Shown here: in pieces, positions 15,665-21,817 of the stretch | Layout of the letters: the number at the start of each line of letters is the position of its first letter | How positions within the stretch are numbered: the stretch's first letter is position 1 | Source of the DNA: Deltaproteobacteria bacterium UBA1386 | Lineage (GTDB): Bacteria > Desulfobacterota > Syntrophorhabdia > Syntrophorhabdales > Syntrophorhabdaceae | Direction of reading: 5' to 3' | DNA length: 24,203 bases | NCBI GenBank assembly: GCA_002305765.1 | Contig: DBQU01000077.1 | Span: forward strand, 1-24,203 | Program-made: the position numbers and the translations under genes | The notes under the pieces: generated by a model | What the model saw: only the letters and a program-made list of their open reading frames with translations | Databases searched by the model: none | Told to the model about the DNA's origin: nothing

Positions 15665-15901
15665 TTACGGCGTGACAGGTTCACTGATCGCGTTCTCGAT
15701 GTCCTTAGCAATATCGTGCAGGGTCCAGTAGAGGCCGTCACGTCCGTCGTCTGTCAGTTCAAAACTGCCCGAAGAAACGCAATCCGCTAGAAAGATCAGC
15801 TTGCTCCTTACGTTCTCCAAGAGATCCCCGGTCCCCACCTCCACACCTTTGAACCGCGTTGCCCGTTTCTCCTGTTCCTTTTCCTCTCTCTTCTTACCCA
15901 T
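15665..15901 (-). CDS. Small basic-acidic protein, unknown; first gene of a divergent unit
   Basis: A 78-residue protein with a highly charged N-terminus (GKKREEKEQEKRATRFKG) and a helical C-terminal part (LLENVRSKLIFLADCVSSG, then DGLYWTLHDIAKDIENAI). No family is recognised. The frame extends 11 codons further to 15934, but AAGGAGG sits 5 nt before the ATG at 15901, fixing the start. Its promoter region is shared with the divergent AlpA-like gene. It is a candidate partner of the 85-residue protein encoded immediately downstream. A small two-gene unit like this could be a toxin-antitoxin pair, but neither protein shows a signature. Confidence 0.6.
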   Translation of the reverse strand: MGKKREEKEQEKRATRFKGVEVGTGDLLENVRSKLIFLADCVSSGSFELTDDGRDGLYWTLHDIAKDIENAISEPVTP

Positions 15902-15964
15902 GTTACCCTCCTTGATTGGTTTATTATTGTTCACTACTGTTCCATACTATACAGCCCCTTTTGG

Positions 15965-16021
15965 AATGTCAACACATTAATGAACCATTATTGACATTAG
16001 AGAACGATATTGATGTATAAT
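15965..16021. promoter_or_regulatory. Divergent promoters with a shared inverted-repeat operator
   Basis: AATGTCAA (15965-15972) and TTGACATT (15991-15998) are perfect inverted copies 18 bp apart. Each contains the -35 box of one promoter. Rightward: TTGACA (15991-15996) with TATAAT (16016-16021), spacing 19. Leftward: TTGACA (plus-strand 15967-15972) with TAGTAT 17 bp on, or TATAGT at 15 bp. A dimer bound to the repeat would block both promoters; the AlpA-like protein encoded next door is the obvious candidate. Confidence 0.65.
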
Positions 16022-16027
16022 GGACAT

Positions 16028-16195
16028 ATGGAGAAATTACACTCGATCAAAGAGACCTTGCAGATATTGAGCATTTCCAGGACAAACCTCTACAATCTTG
16101 TGAAGGCAGGGAAGATCGTCCCGGTGAAATTGGGTAAGCGAACACTGTTCACAGAAGATGAGCTTACCCGGTTCATTGGTGCCCTGAAAAAGTAA
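16028..16195 (+). CDS. AlpA/excisionase-like HTH regulator, probably leaderless
   Basis: A 55-residue MerR-type helix-turn-helix (HTH_17/AlpA-like). The signature is HSIKETLQILSISRTNLYNLVKAGKIVPVKLGKRTLFTEDEL, with the recognition helix about 15-28 and the wing KLGKRTLF at 35-41. Such proteins act as excisionases or as activators of integrase and early genes. The ATG at 16028 falls 7 nt after TATAAT, at the expected transcript start, so the mRNA would be leaderless. Upstream in-frame TTG 16010 and ATG 16013 lie before or inside the -10 box and are unlikely. No Shine-Dalgarno is seen. It is followed by the two + strand cargo genes. Confidence 0.8.
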   Translation: MEKLHSIKETLQILSISRTNLYNLVKAGKIVPVKLGKRTLFTEDELTRFIGALKK

Positions 16196-16234
16196 GGTTT
16201 TAACGAGTCACCCATACCCCGAAAGGAGGATTGA

Positions 16235-16714
16235 ATGAAGGCAAGCGTTGTTTGCTGGGTACTTGGGTTCTTGATTGTCGCTCTATTTATCAAGCCAGTA
16301 TATTCACAAAATGTGCTCAATTCTGATAAGGATTACAGCGTAGTAATTGCCGTCACGATCAATGAGAATGAGCACATAGTTGGAAAGTTGGAGTATTCCA
16401 ATCATGACCCTCAGTTCCCTCTTCAATTGGTGACTTTTAATTCGATCGGTGTCGTAATCCACGTAGAGCCTTACGTATTTGAGCTCCTTGAAAAGACGAT
16501 CATTTCAAAAAACGTTCACAGGATTAGACTCCGTCCCGTAAACGACAAGTACGGCGACGGTTCCGAGATCATCGGAACGATTGATTTCAGCAACGAAATA
16601 GAGCCCAAAATAAGGCTTGTAAACCAGAACGGATTCACATATATCCGTAACATATCCGAGAAAGGTAAGGCCATGCACATGAAATACCTTCCGAAAGTTT
16701 GGTTGGGACAATAA
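16235..16714 (+). CDS. Exported protein, unknown (cargo)
   Basis: A 159-residue protein with a clear signal peptide (hydrophobic core VVCWVLGFLIVALFI, likely cleaved after VYS before Q25). The mature part is beta-rich: repeated strands (YSVVIAVTINENEHIVGKLEY; GVVIHVEPYVFELL; RIRLRPVND). It looks periplasmic or surface located. AAAGGAGG lies 5 nt before the ATG. Base composition is markedly more AT-rich than the chromosomal genes, suggesting separate acquisition. It follows the AlpA-like gene by 39 bp and may be in its transcript. No family is recognised; a surface or superinfection-exclusion role would fit the context but is speculation. Confidence 0.65.
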   Translation: MKASVVCWVLGFLIVALFIKPVYSQNVLNSDKDYSVVIAVTINENEHIVGKLEYSNHDPQFPLQLVTFNSIGVVIHVEPYVFELLEKTIISKNVHRIRLRPVNDKYGDGSEIIGTIDFSNEIEPKIRLVNQNGFTYIRNISEKGKAMHMKYLPKVWLGQ

Positions 16715-16920
16715 GGTTATAATAGCCCTTTTTTCGCGCTGTCCCTTTCCCCCGCGGCCTTACCCCCCTCATCGTACCCGGAAAATGCAACAGGACCCCA
16801 CTTTTAGGGGTCTGGCTGGGGAATAGAACTGCCTCATTCGTATCTTCCTGATAAAAAGATACTCTTCACCTTCCCCAGGGATTGTTATAAACTGTAAAAA
16901 ACGAAAACGAGGGGTGCTCT

Positions 16921-17562
16921 ATGGGGGAGGTATCGAACATAGTCCGTTACCTGTACAGCAAGTTTCTGATGAGGGATTTGCTTTCGTTCATCTTGCCGGG
17001 TGCTATTCTCATAACATCCGTCCTTTTACTCTTCTTAGGTCCATCTCAGTTATTCGGGTATGTCAAAGAGGTTCCACTGATCGCATACGTATTGCTCTTC
17101 GGCTTCTGTTTTCTTGTCGGCTTTTTTATCCAGTGTTTCGGCACCCTCGTTTGCACATGTCACCCGCTGATTAAGTTCTATTCTCCCAGATGGTTGGACG
17201 AGGAAGAAAGAACGCAGACAGAAGATGATAAGGGAAATGATATCAAGGACGGGAGCAAGAGAGTTTCTGCTATACGGAACATCCGTCGAATGAACCTGCA
17301 AGACGTGTACAAAGAACACTGGGAACGTATAGCGGTGCTGAAGCAAATGTGCGGTAACAATGCCCTAGCCTTGTCGTTCTCGTTTCTCATCTACGTGGTC
17401 AGTGCGCTAATTCAATCTGGTTTCGGCACGTTCCTCACATGGCCTGGAATTGTGGTGTGTATTCTCTACATCTTGACCATACGTTTCCTGTTCGCTGGCC
17501 ACAAGCAACAACTTGACAGACAAATGGCCTTTGAGAAGGAAGTGCTCGATACGCTGAAATAA
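16921..17562 (+). CDS. Four-helix membrane protein, unknown (cargo)
   Basis: A 213-residue integral membrane protein. Helix pairs lie at about residues 20-41 and 50-78 and at about 149-166 and 172-192. They flank a charged central segment (about 90-145, rich in EERTQTEDDKGND and then basic residues) that would be cytoplasmic, and the tail (HKQQLDRQMAFEKEVL) is also charged. GAGGGG lies 6 nt before the ATG at 16921. A TATAAA (16886-16891) without a convincing -35 may drive it separately, since 206 bp separate it from the exported protein. It is AT-richer than the chromosome. Small 2+2 TM proteins are common in phage-exclusion cargo, but no motif here proves that. Confidence 0.65.
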   Translation: MGEVSNIVRYLYSKFLMRDLLSFILPGAILITSVLLLFLGPSQLFGYVKEVPLIAYVLLFGFCFLVGFFIQCFGTLVCTCHPLIKFYSPRWLDEEERTQTEDDKGNDIKDGSKRVSAIRNIRRMNLQDVYKEHWERIAVLKQMCGNNALALSFSFLIYVVSALIQSGFGTFLTWPGIVVCILYILTIRFLFAGHKQQLDRQMAFEKEVLDTLK

Positions 17563-17628
17563 GTCCTCGATCCCCGCAAGAAGTAATTCATACACCGGAG
17601 TACGGTCTCTTGTCTCTGCTGCATCAGT

Positions 17629-17664
17629 AAGAAAGCGGCCCCAGGCTTGCGCTCCCGGGACCGC
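17629..17664 (-). terminator. Intrinsic terminator of the capsid operon
   Basis: Read on the - strand, GCGGTCCCGGG pairs with CCTGGGGCCGC (11 pairs, two G.U) around an 8-nt loop, followed by TTTCTT. It lies about 155 bp after the capsid stop. The interval 17665-17818 holds no convincing gene. The + strand side has no T-run, so it does not obviously serve the membrane protein gene. Confidence 0.65.
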
Positions 17665-17818
17665 CCGACCCTGACGTCCTGGCCACCGTCACGGTCTACC
17701 GCTTTGTCACTGTTCACATGTTGGGTGGGGAGGATGGGCCCGGCCCTTGGCCGTCCGGACCCACCTCAATGAACGAGGCGCTAGCCGCTGTGATGCCCGG
17801 GGCGCCAATCAGACATGT

Positions 17819-19087
17819 TTACGTTGCCAGCGTTACCCTGGCGAAGGCCTCTTCAAGAACCGGCATACCGTCGGACTCGATTCTTCCGATGAAGCCGACC
17901 TGGTTCGTTGCCGCGTAAAGCTCGATGAGCCGCTGGATCTGCATGCTGAGTGCATCGGCGATCCAGTAATGTGAGAAATCCCCCACGATGCCGACGTACT
18001 GCCCGCTGGTGAACGTGTTCGGGCAGTATTCGCTCTCGCAGTAGGGTGCCCCGAGAATGGTATCCGGCTTGTTCAGGGCAATGCCCAGTTGCCAGATGTA
18101 ATTTCCTTCACCGTCTTTGAGCTTGCGGATCTTCTTAACGGCATCACGATGAAAGATCCATGTTGCTTTCTTCCGATACTGTGCCTTGAGACTGTAAAAG
18201 GTGTCGATCAGATTATCACTCGTAATCGCCGTCGTGCTATTCCCCGTGGAAACGTCCCGGCCGGTCGTTATTCCGAAACCGGATTGTGCCGCGGTGAACA
18301 CGCCCATCGGTTTACCCTGGCCGTCACCCAGGAGGAAATTGTATTCCTGGATGGTCCCGAATTTATACACGAGCCTCTGGATCACCACGGACTCAGCGTC
18401 GATGGAGGAGCTTCTGAGGAGCTTGTTTGACACCTTGATGAGCCGGGCGGCGGGGTGGGGAGTCAATTCCCTTTTCCCGAAGGACATTTCATTGTCCTCG
18501 TTCCCCGTGGCGATCTCGGCGGTCCACGTCGGGTCCCCTATATCGTTGTCGAGGACCGGAGCTCCCAGGGATTCGGCCTTGGGAAGCGGATACACCGTCG
18601 CCAGTTTGCGGATGAACACCTCGTTGTCCATCGCCTTGATAATGGCGTTCGACATTGAAAAAGGCATGACGAGGAAACCGCCGGCGGTGTCCGAATCGGC
18701 CTGCAGTGCGCGGAAATGCTCGGGGCCCATAGCGGCCTGGCCATATCTCAGGTAGTTTCGGAACGCTTCCCGGGTTTCTTTCTTTTCATATCGGACGTCC
18801 CTTAACTCCATGGGGTTTGTCGCCCGTTCATGTATGCCCATCACCTCGTTGAATGTTTCCGTTCCGTAGAGTAGTGAACGAACGTCCCGCGCTTCCTCGC
18901 ACACTTCCCTTCTTATCAGTTCCAGTGCGCGGTCAATCCTACCATATTCGTCGTCAAGCTTTTCATACTCCTCTGTCTCTGAAGCGTTGAGGCCTCTTTT
19001 CTGGGCGTCACACTTATCGAGGATGGCGCGCTGGTCCTCAATGAGCTTCGCGCGGGCTGCAAGTAAACGTCTTTCTTCGCTGGTCAT
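17819..19087 (-). CDS. HK97-fold major capsid protein
   Basis: A 422-residue phage capsid protein. Residues 1-60 form the charged coiled-coil delta/scaffold region (LLAARAKLIEDQRAILD, NASETEEYEKLDDEY). The capsid domain opens with QADSDTAGGFLVMP (about 128) and shows the family's WTAEIATGNEDNEMSFGKRELTPH, RLIKVSNKLLRSSSID, FLLGDGQGKPMG and KKATWIFHRD. It ends at GIVGDFSHYWIADAL plus IGRIESDGMPV. The usual neighbours (protease, portal, head-tail connectors) are missing on both sides. The delta region normally needs a phage protease, so either a helper supplies it or the shell stays unprocessed. Its ATG overlaps the preceding stop (ATGA), and the operon ends at the terminator near 17650. Confidence 0.94.
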   Translation of the reverse strand: MTSEERRLLAARAKLIEDQRAILDKCDAQKRGLNASETEEYEKLDDEYGRIDRALELIRREVCEEARDVRSLLYGTETFNEVMGIHERATNPMELRDVRYEKKETREAFRNYLRYGQAAMGPEHFRALQADSDTAGGFLVMPFSMSNAIIKAMDNEVFIRKLATVYPLPKAESLGAPVLDNDIGDPTWTAEIATGNEDNEMSFGKRELTPHPAARLIKVSNKLLRSSSIDAESVVIQRLVYKFGTIQEYNFLLGDGQGKPMGVFTAAQSGFGITTGRDVSTGNSTTAITSDNLIDTFYSLKAQYRKKATWIFHRDAVKKIRKLKDGEGNYIWQLGIALNKPDTILGAPYCESEYCPNTFTSGQYVGIVGDFSHYWIADALSMQIQRLIELYAATNQVGFIGRIESDGMPVLEEAFARVTLAT

Positions 19088-19266
19088 AATTTATTTTCTC
19101 CTTTGGTGTCGTCGTTATGTTGTGAATCGCAGCTGTATTGGATCTTCTCGGTCTTGTCGAGAAGTAGTTTGATCGCGTTTCCGATGGTCACACCTTGAAT
19201 GGCAGCATAGGCCTTAAGCTGCCGGTGGGTTTGATCGTCCATAGGAAAATTGCGGTTACGAGCCAT
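19084..19266 (-). CDS. Ribbon-helix-helix-like small protein
   Basis: A 60-residue protein. NFPMDDQTHRQLKAYAAIQGVTIGNAIKLLLDKTE has the strand-helix-helix plan of Arc/ParD-type DNA-binding proteins: a short beta-strand, helix A from about 11 to 22, and helix B from about 27 to 40 beginning after VTIG. AGGAGAGG precedes the ATG at 19266. It is translationally coupled to the capsid gene (ATGA overlap), so it may regulate the late genes, which would be unusual for a capsid neighbour. The tail (residues 45-60) is polar and probably disordered. Confidence 0.7.
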   Translation of the reverse strand: MARNRNFPMDDQTHRQLKAYAAIQGVTIGNAIKLLLDKTEKIQYSCDSQHNDDTKGENKL

Positions 19267-19342
19267 TTCTCTTACCTCTCCTAAAGTTTAGAAAGAAATC
19301 TATAGGACTGCACGGAAGGAACAGGACAAAACGGGAGTACTG

Positions 19343-19573
19343 CTAGATATCGGAGTCTTTTTTCATCGCCTCGATGACGGCGGCCCTGGGTATCCGAAGC
19401 GTGCCGGCTATCTTGATGCTGTCAACCTGTCCAGTCTGACACCAGGAATAGACGGTCTTGATCTTCACATCGAACAATACTGCGAGATCGGCGGGCTTGA
19501 AGAAGAGCTTGTCGGGAAGGTCGTCGGTCAATGGTCCATATGCTCCATTGTTTTGATTTTTATGTATGGGCAA
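19343..19573 (-). CDS. HTH_17/excisionase-like DNA-binding protein
   Basis: A protein of up to 76 residues. LFFKPADLAVLFDVKIKTVYSWCQTGQVDSIKIAGTLRIPRAAVIEAM is a MerR-like winged HTH of the excisionase kind. The start is uncertain: the frame opens at a TTG (19573) without a Shine-Dalgarno, and an in-frame TTG 13 codons later (before TDDLPDK) is an alternative. It is the second of three related HTH proteins in the element (others at 16028 and 22014), and its recognition helix differs from both. It may be a late-operon regulator. It lies between the small terminase cluster and the capsid unit. Confidence 0.7.
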   Translation of the reverse strand: MPIHKNQNNGAYGPLTDDLPDKLFFKPADLAVLFDVKIKTVYSWCQTGQVDSIKIAGTLRIPRAAVIEAMKKDSDI

Positions 19574-19682
19574 AAATCAAAAATCAAAATTAATTCTCCG
19601 CGTGAGAGCCTCAGGGGTTTCGCGTTTGACGGGATGTCTAGAGAATGGACACCCCCTATACACTCATTGATCGGGTCCATGC

Positions 19683-19889
19683 TCATGCGTCCAGATACCC
19701 CTTTTGACGGTAGTACATGCGGGTTTCCTCTATCAGGGCGCCGTCATCGAAGAATCGGGATGTGTAGAGTTCCCAGGCAGGCGTTCCCCGTTCTGGCTTA
19801 TTCCCGGTCCGCAGGAACTCGAGCACGGTCTCGTCAAAAACAATGTCGTTTTTGCGGTTTCTGACGGTCCGCTTCCTATTTGTCGGCAT
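19683..19889 (-). CDS. Small protein, unknown; shares N-terminus with its neighbour
   Basis: A 68-residue protein beginning MPTNRKRTVRNRK, almost the same basic start as the preceding gene product (MPTNRKRKTRGRK). The rest differs: VLEFLRTGNKPERGTPAWELYTSRFFDDGALIEETRMYYRQKG. GAGGAGGG lies 5 nt before the ATG at 19889, which beats the GTG/ATG options further up. It overlaps the upstream gene by 14 bp. Function is unknown; the arginine-rich start suggests nucleic-acid or capsid-interior contact. It lies directly after the small terminase cluster. Confidence 0.6.
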   Translation of the reverse strand: MPTNRKRTVRNRKNDIVFDETVLEFLRTGNKPERGTPAWELYTSRFFDDGALIEETRMYYRQKGYLDA

Positions 19890-20160
19890 CTTTGCCCTCC
19901 TCAAACTGAGTTTGTGCCCATGGCTTTCCTGGACCCTTCCACGCCTTTAGGAGTTCATCCCTGTGGCGATTCCACAGGGTCCGCAGTTCTTCACGGCCTG
20001 CGGGTGATGCGAGCATAAACGGTCTTACCCAGCCCTCGCCAATGTCGCGCCAATCGCCCTTTGGTGGCGTACATTCCCCGGTCAAGAGAAGGTGCCTCTC
20101 ACTTGCGAGCAATCCCGGGATCTTCCGGCCCCTCGTCTTTCGTTTTCTGTTCGTCGGCAT
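19876..20160 (-). CDS. Small protein, unknown, downstream of terminase small subunit
   Basis: A 94-residue protein with a basic N-terminus (MPTNRKRKTRGRKIPGLLASERHLLLTGE) and a tryptophan-rich remainder (GDWRDIGEGWVRPFML, TLWNRHRDELLKAWKGPGKPW). AAGGAG lies 5 nt before the ATG, and the start follows the small-terminase stop by one base (TAACATG). This and the next gene look like diverged duplicates at the N-terminus only. No family is recognised. Position between a terminase and a capsid gene suggests a packaging or DNA-binding role, unproven. Confidence 0.65.
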   Translation of the reverse strand: MPTNRKRKTRGRKIPGLLASERHLLLTGECTPPKGDWRDIGEGWVRPFMLASPAGREELRTLWNRHRDELLKAWKGPGKPWAQTQFEEGKDADK

Positions 20161-20161
20161 G

Positions 20162-20467
20162 TTATCTCCTTCCCGCCGGCCTTCCGGGCCCGTTCTGTAA
20201 GGGTTCTATATCCAGATTAAGATGCTTCAACGCTGCCAGGAACTGAGCCCGGGCGTCGCGCTCCACGGAGCAAAGGGGATGTGCCTTTACCTGTCCCCAG
20301 CGGTCCGTCACCGTCATTCCATCCCGTCGTATTTCCTTCTGTGCCGCCCTCATCCTGTCGAAGGCCTCACAGGCGGTTTCAAGGATCCGAAGGCCTGCCG
20401 CGTCGTCAATGGAATACTCCTCGAGGATGTCTTTTTTTACCTTTCTTGCCTCTGCCGATAACCTCAT
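20162..20467 (-). CDS. Phage terminase small subunit, P27-family-like
   Basis: A 101-residue protein matching the core of P27-type small terminases: a helical AGLRILETACEAFDRMRAAQKEI followed by the diagnostic DGMTVTDRWGQVKAHPLCSVERDARAQFLAALKHLNLD (about 49-87). These proteins recognise the packaging site and hand DNA to the large subunit. At about 100 residues it is short for the family (the usual N-terminal extension is reduced). GAGGGG lies 4 nt before the ATG. The large subunit, normally next door, is absent from the element, so packaging would need a helper's motor. Encoding only the small subunit is the strategy of staphylococcal PICIs. Confidence 0.78.
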   Translation of the reverse strand: MRLSAEARKVKKDILEEYSIDDAAGLRILETACEAFDRMRAAQKEIRRDGMTVTDRWGQVKAHPLCSVERDARAQFLAALKHLNLDIEPLQNGPGRPAGRR

Positions 20468-20569
20468 ATTCCCCTCACTTTTTGAAAGAAAAAACTTAAT
20501 TTCGAGTAAATGAATGTGCCAGCTCGGTTCACAGAATGAGCAAACTCGAGGATGTACATAGGCATACCC

Positions 20570-20752
20570 CTACGCTCCTTCCTCATTCCTCCCACCCTGT
20601 CCCGCGGACACTTGCCCCTGTTTATCTCCGTGAGTGAAGGGAAGAAAGCCGGGTCTTCCAGGTGTGCCCTTGTCGCGCTGTCTCTTGTTCTCGTAAGCCT
20701 TCACCTTACCCGCCCGCTGCTTGTGGTTCATCCTGTGTTTATAGACCGGCAT
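20570..20752 (-). CDS. Small basic protein, unknown
   Basis: A 60-residue protein, strongly basic (MPVYKHRMNHKQRAGKVKAY), ending in a glycine-rich, probably disordered tail (QVSAGQGGRNEEGA). The frame is open 27 codons further up but inside the preceding gene. GGGAGG lies 7 nt before the ATG at 20752, which overlaps the previous stop (TGATG), so this start is well supported. It is translationally coupled to the 61-residue gene. The charge suggests nucleic-acid binding. Confidence 0.6.
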   Translation of the reverse strand: MPVYKHRMNHKQRAGKVKAYENKRQRDKGTPGRPGFLPFTHGDKQGQVSAGQGGRNEEGA

Positions 20753-20937
20753 CAGTTCACCCTCCCTTCTTGCTTTGCCATCTCCGTTTCCCCGATGAGC
20801 TGGAGCGCTCGCCCCAGGATGGCGTCGCAACACTCGATCAAGAACCGGATACCGACGATATCCTGTTTCGCGGTCAGTTCGCCTGCTGCCTTTGCCAGCG
20901 ACATGAGGGTGTCGCCGTACTCCTCTTCATAGTTCAT
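20752..20937 (-). CDS. Small helical protein, unknown
   Basis: A 61-residue protein, acidic at the start (NYEEEYGDTLMSLAKAAGEL) and predicted to be mostly two helices, including a cysteine pair in FLIECCDAILGRALQL. AAGGAG lies 7 nt before the ATG. It is the first gene after the iteron region and is coupled to the 60-residue basic gene, so the two may act as an acidic/basic pair. No family is recognised. Confidence 0.6.
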   Translation of the reverse strand: MNYEEEYGDTLMSLAKAAGELTAKQDIVGIRFLIECCDAILGRALQLIGETEMAKQEGRVN

Positions 20938-21063
20938 TGTGGTCTCCTTTGAGGTGGTGAGTGGACCCCCGTCGAGGGGGCGCGACCGTGTTTCTCTGTG
21001 TTTCTATCTGGTAGGGACGGCCTTGAAAAACCGGGGTACACTGGCTAACTCTAGAGATGTGCG

Positions 21064-21189
21064 CCCATTTGGCCCTTAGGCAACGGCGGCTTTTCGGTTC
21101 TACATATGCCAATTTGGCCCTTATGGACATCACACCGCACCCCCTCTAAGCGCCTTTTTGGCCCGTGTAGGTGGGCAATTTGGCGCTTG
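21064..21189. promoter_or_regulatory. Iteron array, candidate replication origin of the element
   Basis: Four direct copies of a (C)AATTTGGCCCTT-like sequence have their TTTGGC cores at 21068, 21113, 21157 and 21179. Spacings are 45, 44 and 22 bp, all close to multiples of 22 bp (two helical turns), as in plasmid and satellite iterons. Copies 1 and 2 agree in 13 of 14 positions (CCNATTTGGCCCTTA), copy 4 reads AATTTGGCGCTT and copy 3 is weakest (TTTTTGGCCCGT). The array spans the 3' end of the putative initiator gene (to 21130) and the spacer after it. Confidence 0.65.
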
Positions 21190-21585
21190 ACCATGAACGC
21201 CTTCGGTGCTGAATGATTGCCAGCGAATATTCACAAAGTCAGACTGTCCGAATCTCTTCCACCTCAGCGATAGCCTAAACTTGCTCGTACTCAGCCCATA
21301 CCCCCTGAGGCCGCCCTTCTCCACAGGATCGATGAAGCCGCACGCCATGAGATCCGCTATGACCCGGGGAAAGTTTCTTCGAGAACAGCCAAACCTTTCA
21401 GCGTCGCCATAGGTGAAAGAGAATGTCGTCGTATAGTAGGCTGGTTCAAGGGTCCCCTTCTTCGGTTTTCCTAGAAAGTGAGGAAGGAGTTTCGCGGACA
21501 TTGGGCGAATGGCTCGGTAGGCTTCGCTATTCAGAACGTCCCAGGGGATTACGACGTAACCCGGTTTATTCTTTTGCCTGCCCAT
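21130..21585 (-). CDS. Winged-helix protein, putative replication initiator
   Basis: A 151-residue protein. The N-terminal half has VIPWDVLNSEAYRAIRPMSAKLL, then a DNA-binding HTH/wing (about 55-110): FSFTYGDAERFGCSRRNFPRVIADLMACGFIDPVEKGG and a wing ending SKFRLSLRWKRFG, followed by a QSDF element. Similar short proteins occur in phages and plasmids as replication or regulatory factors. The initiator role is inferred mainly from the iterons that overlap its 3' end and run beyond it. GAGGGG lies 9 nt before the ATG. It overlaps the zinc-ribbon gene by 20 bp. No helicase or primase domain is present, so it would recruit host or helper machinery. It could instead be only a regulator. Confidence 0.65.
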   Translation of the reverse strand: MGRQKNKPGYVVIPWDVLNSEAYRAIRPMSAKLLPHFLGKPKKGTLEPAYYTTTFSFTYGDAERFGCSRRNFPRVIADLMACGFIDPVEKGGLRGYGLSTSKFRLSLRWKRFGQSDFVNIRWQSFSTEGVHGQAPNCPPTRAKKALRGGAV

Positions 21586-21817
21586 CTACTCGTTCCCCTC
21601 GAGCATCCCCGGAAAGAGGGCCGCGGAAGGCCGGCGGGGTGTCCGGCTTTTCGGGAGCTACCCTATCCGCGGTTTGGGGTTCATCTTCGATCCATACGGC
21701 CCGCTCCGCCTTACAGGTCGGGCAGCGATAGAAGAAGTAGACGCCGTGAACGCCACAGAACCGCATGGTGCGGCCACAGGACCAGCATTGCATTTCCTTT
21801 ACCTGGGGCGCCTTCAC
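21566..21817 (-). CDS. Zinc-ribbon small protein
   Basis: An 83-residue protein. Four cysteines in two CxxC knuckles (C11xxC14 and C32xxC35) form a zinc ribbon (MQCWSCGRTMRF ... YRCPTCKAE). The second half is proline- and charge-rich and probably disordered. The start is GTG at 21817, overlapping the preceding stop (GTGA), with GGAGG 7 nt upstream. It belongs to the early operon between the HTH gene and the putative initiator, so a DNA-binding or replication accessory role is plausible. An ATG eight codons in is an alternative start. Confidence 0.65.
   Translation of the reverse strand: MKAPQVKEMQCWSCGRTMRFCGVHGVYFFYRCPTCKAERAVWIEDEPQTADRVAPEKPDTPPAFRGPLSGDARGERVDGQAKE

Noticed and set aside
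16794..16812. GACCCC-loop-GGGGTC hairpin between the exported and membrane protein genes
   Set aside because: Only 6 bp with no T-run on either strand, so it is not supported as a terminator; function unclear.
17466..17717. 83-codon - strand frame between capsid and membrane protein genes
   Set aside because: It crosses the terminator stem and overlaps the 3' end of the membrane protein gene on the other strand, and has no recognisable features.
20966..20980. CCCCC-GTCGA-GGGGG hairpin near the iterons
   Set aside because: A 5-bp stem is too short to call an origin structure or terminator without conservation.
20927..21133. 68-codon - strand frame over the iteron spacer
   Set aside because: It covers the repeats, has no Shine-Dalgarno and no plausible protein pattern. 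The spacing of the repeats explains the sequence better.
21064..21189. CRISPR array
   Set aside because: Repeats are about 13 bp, imperfect and few, without uniform unique spacers or cas genes. No CRISPR array was seen anywhere in the window.
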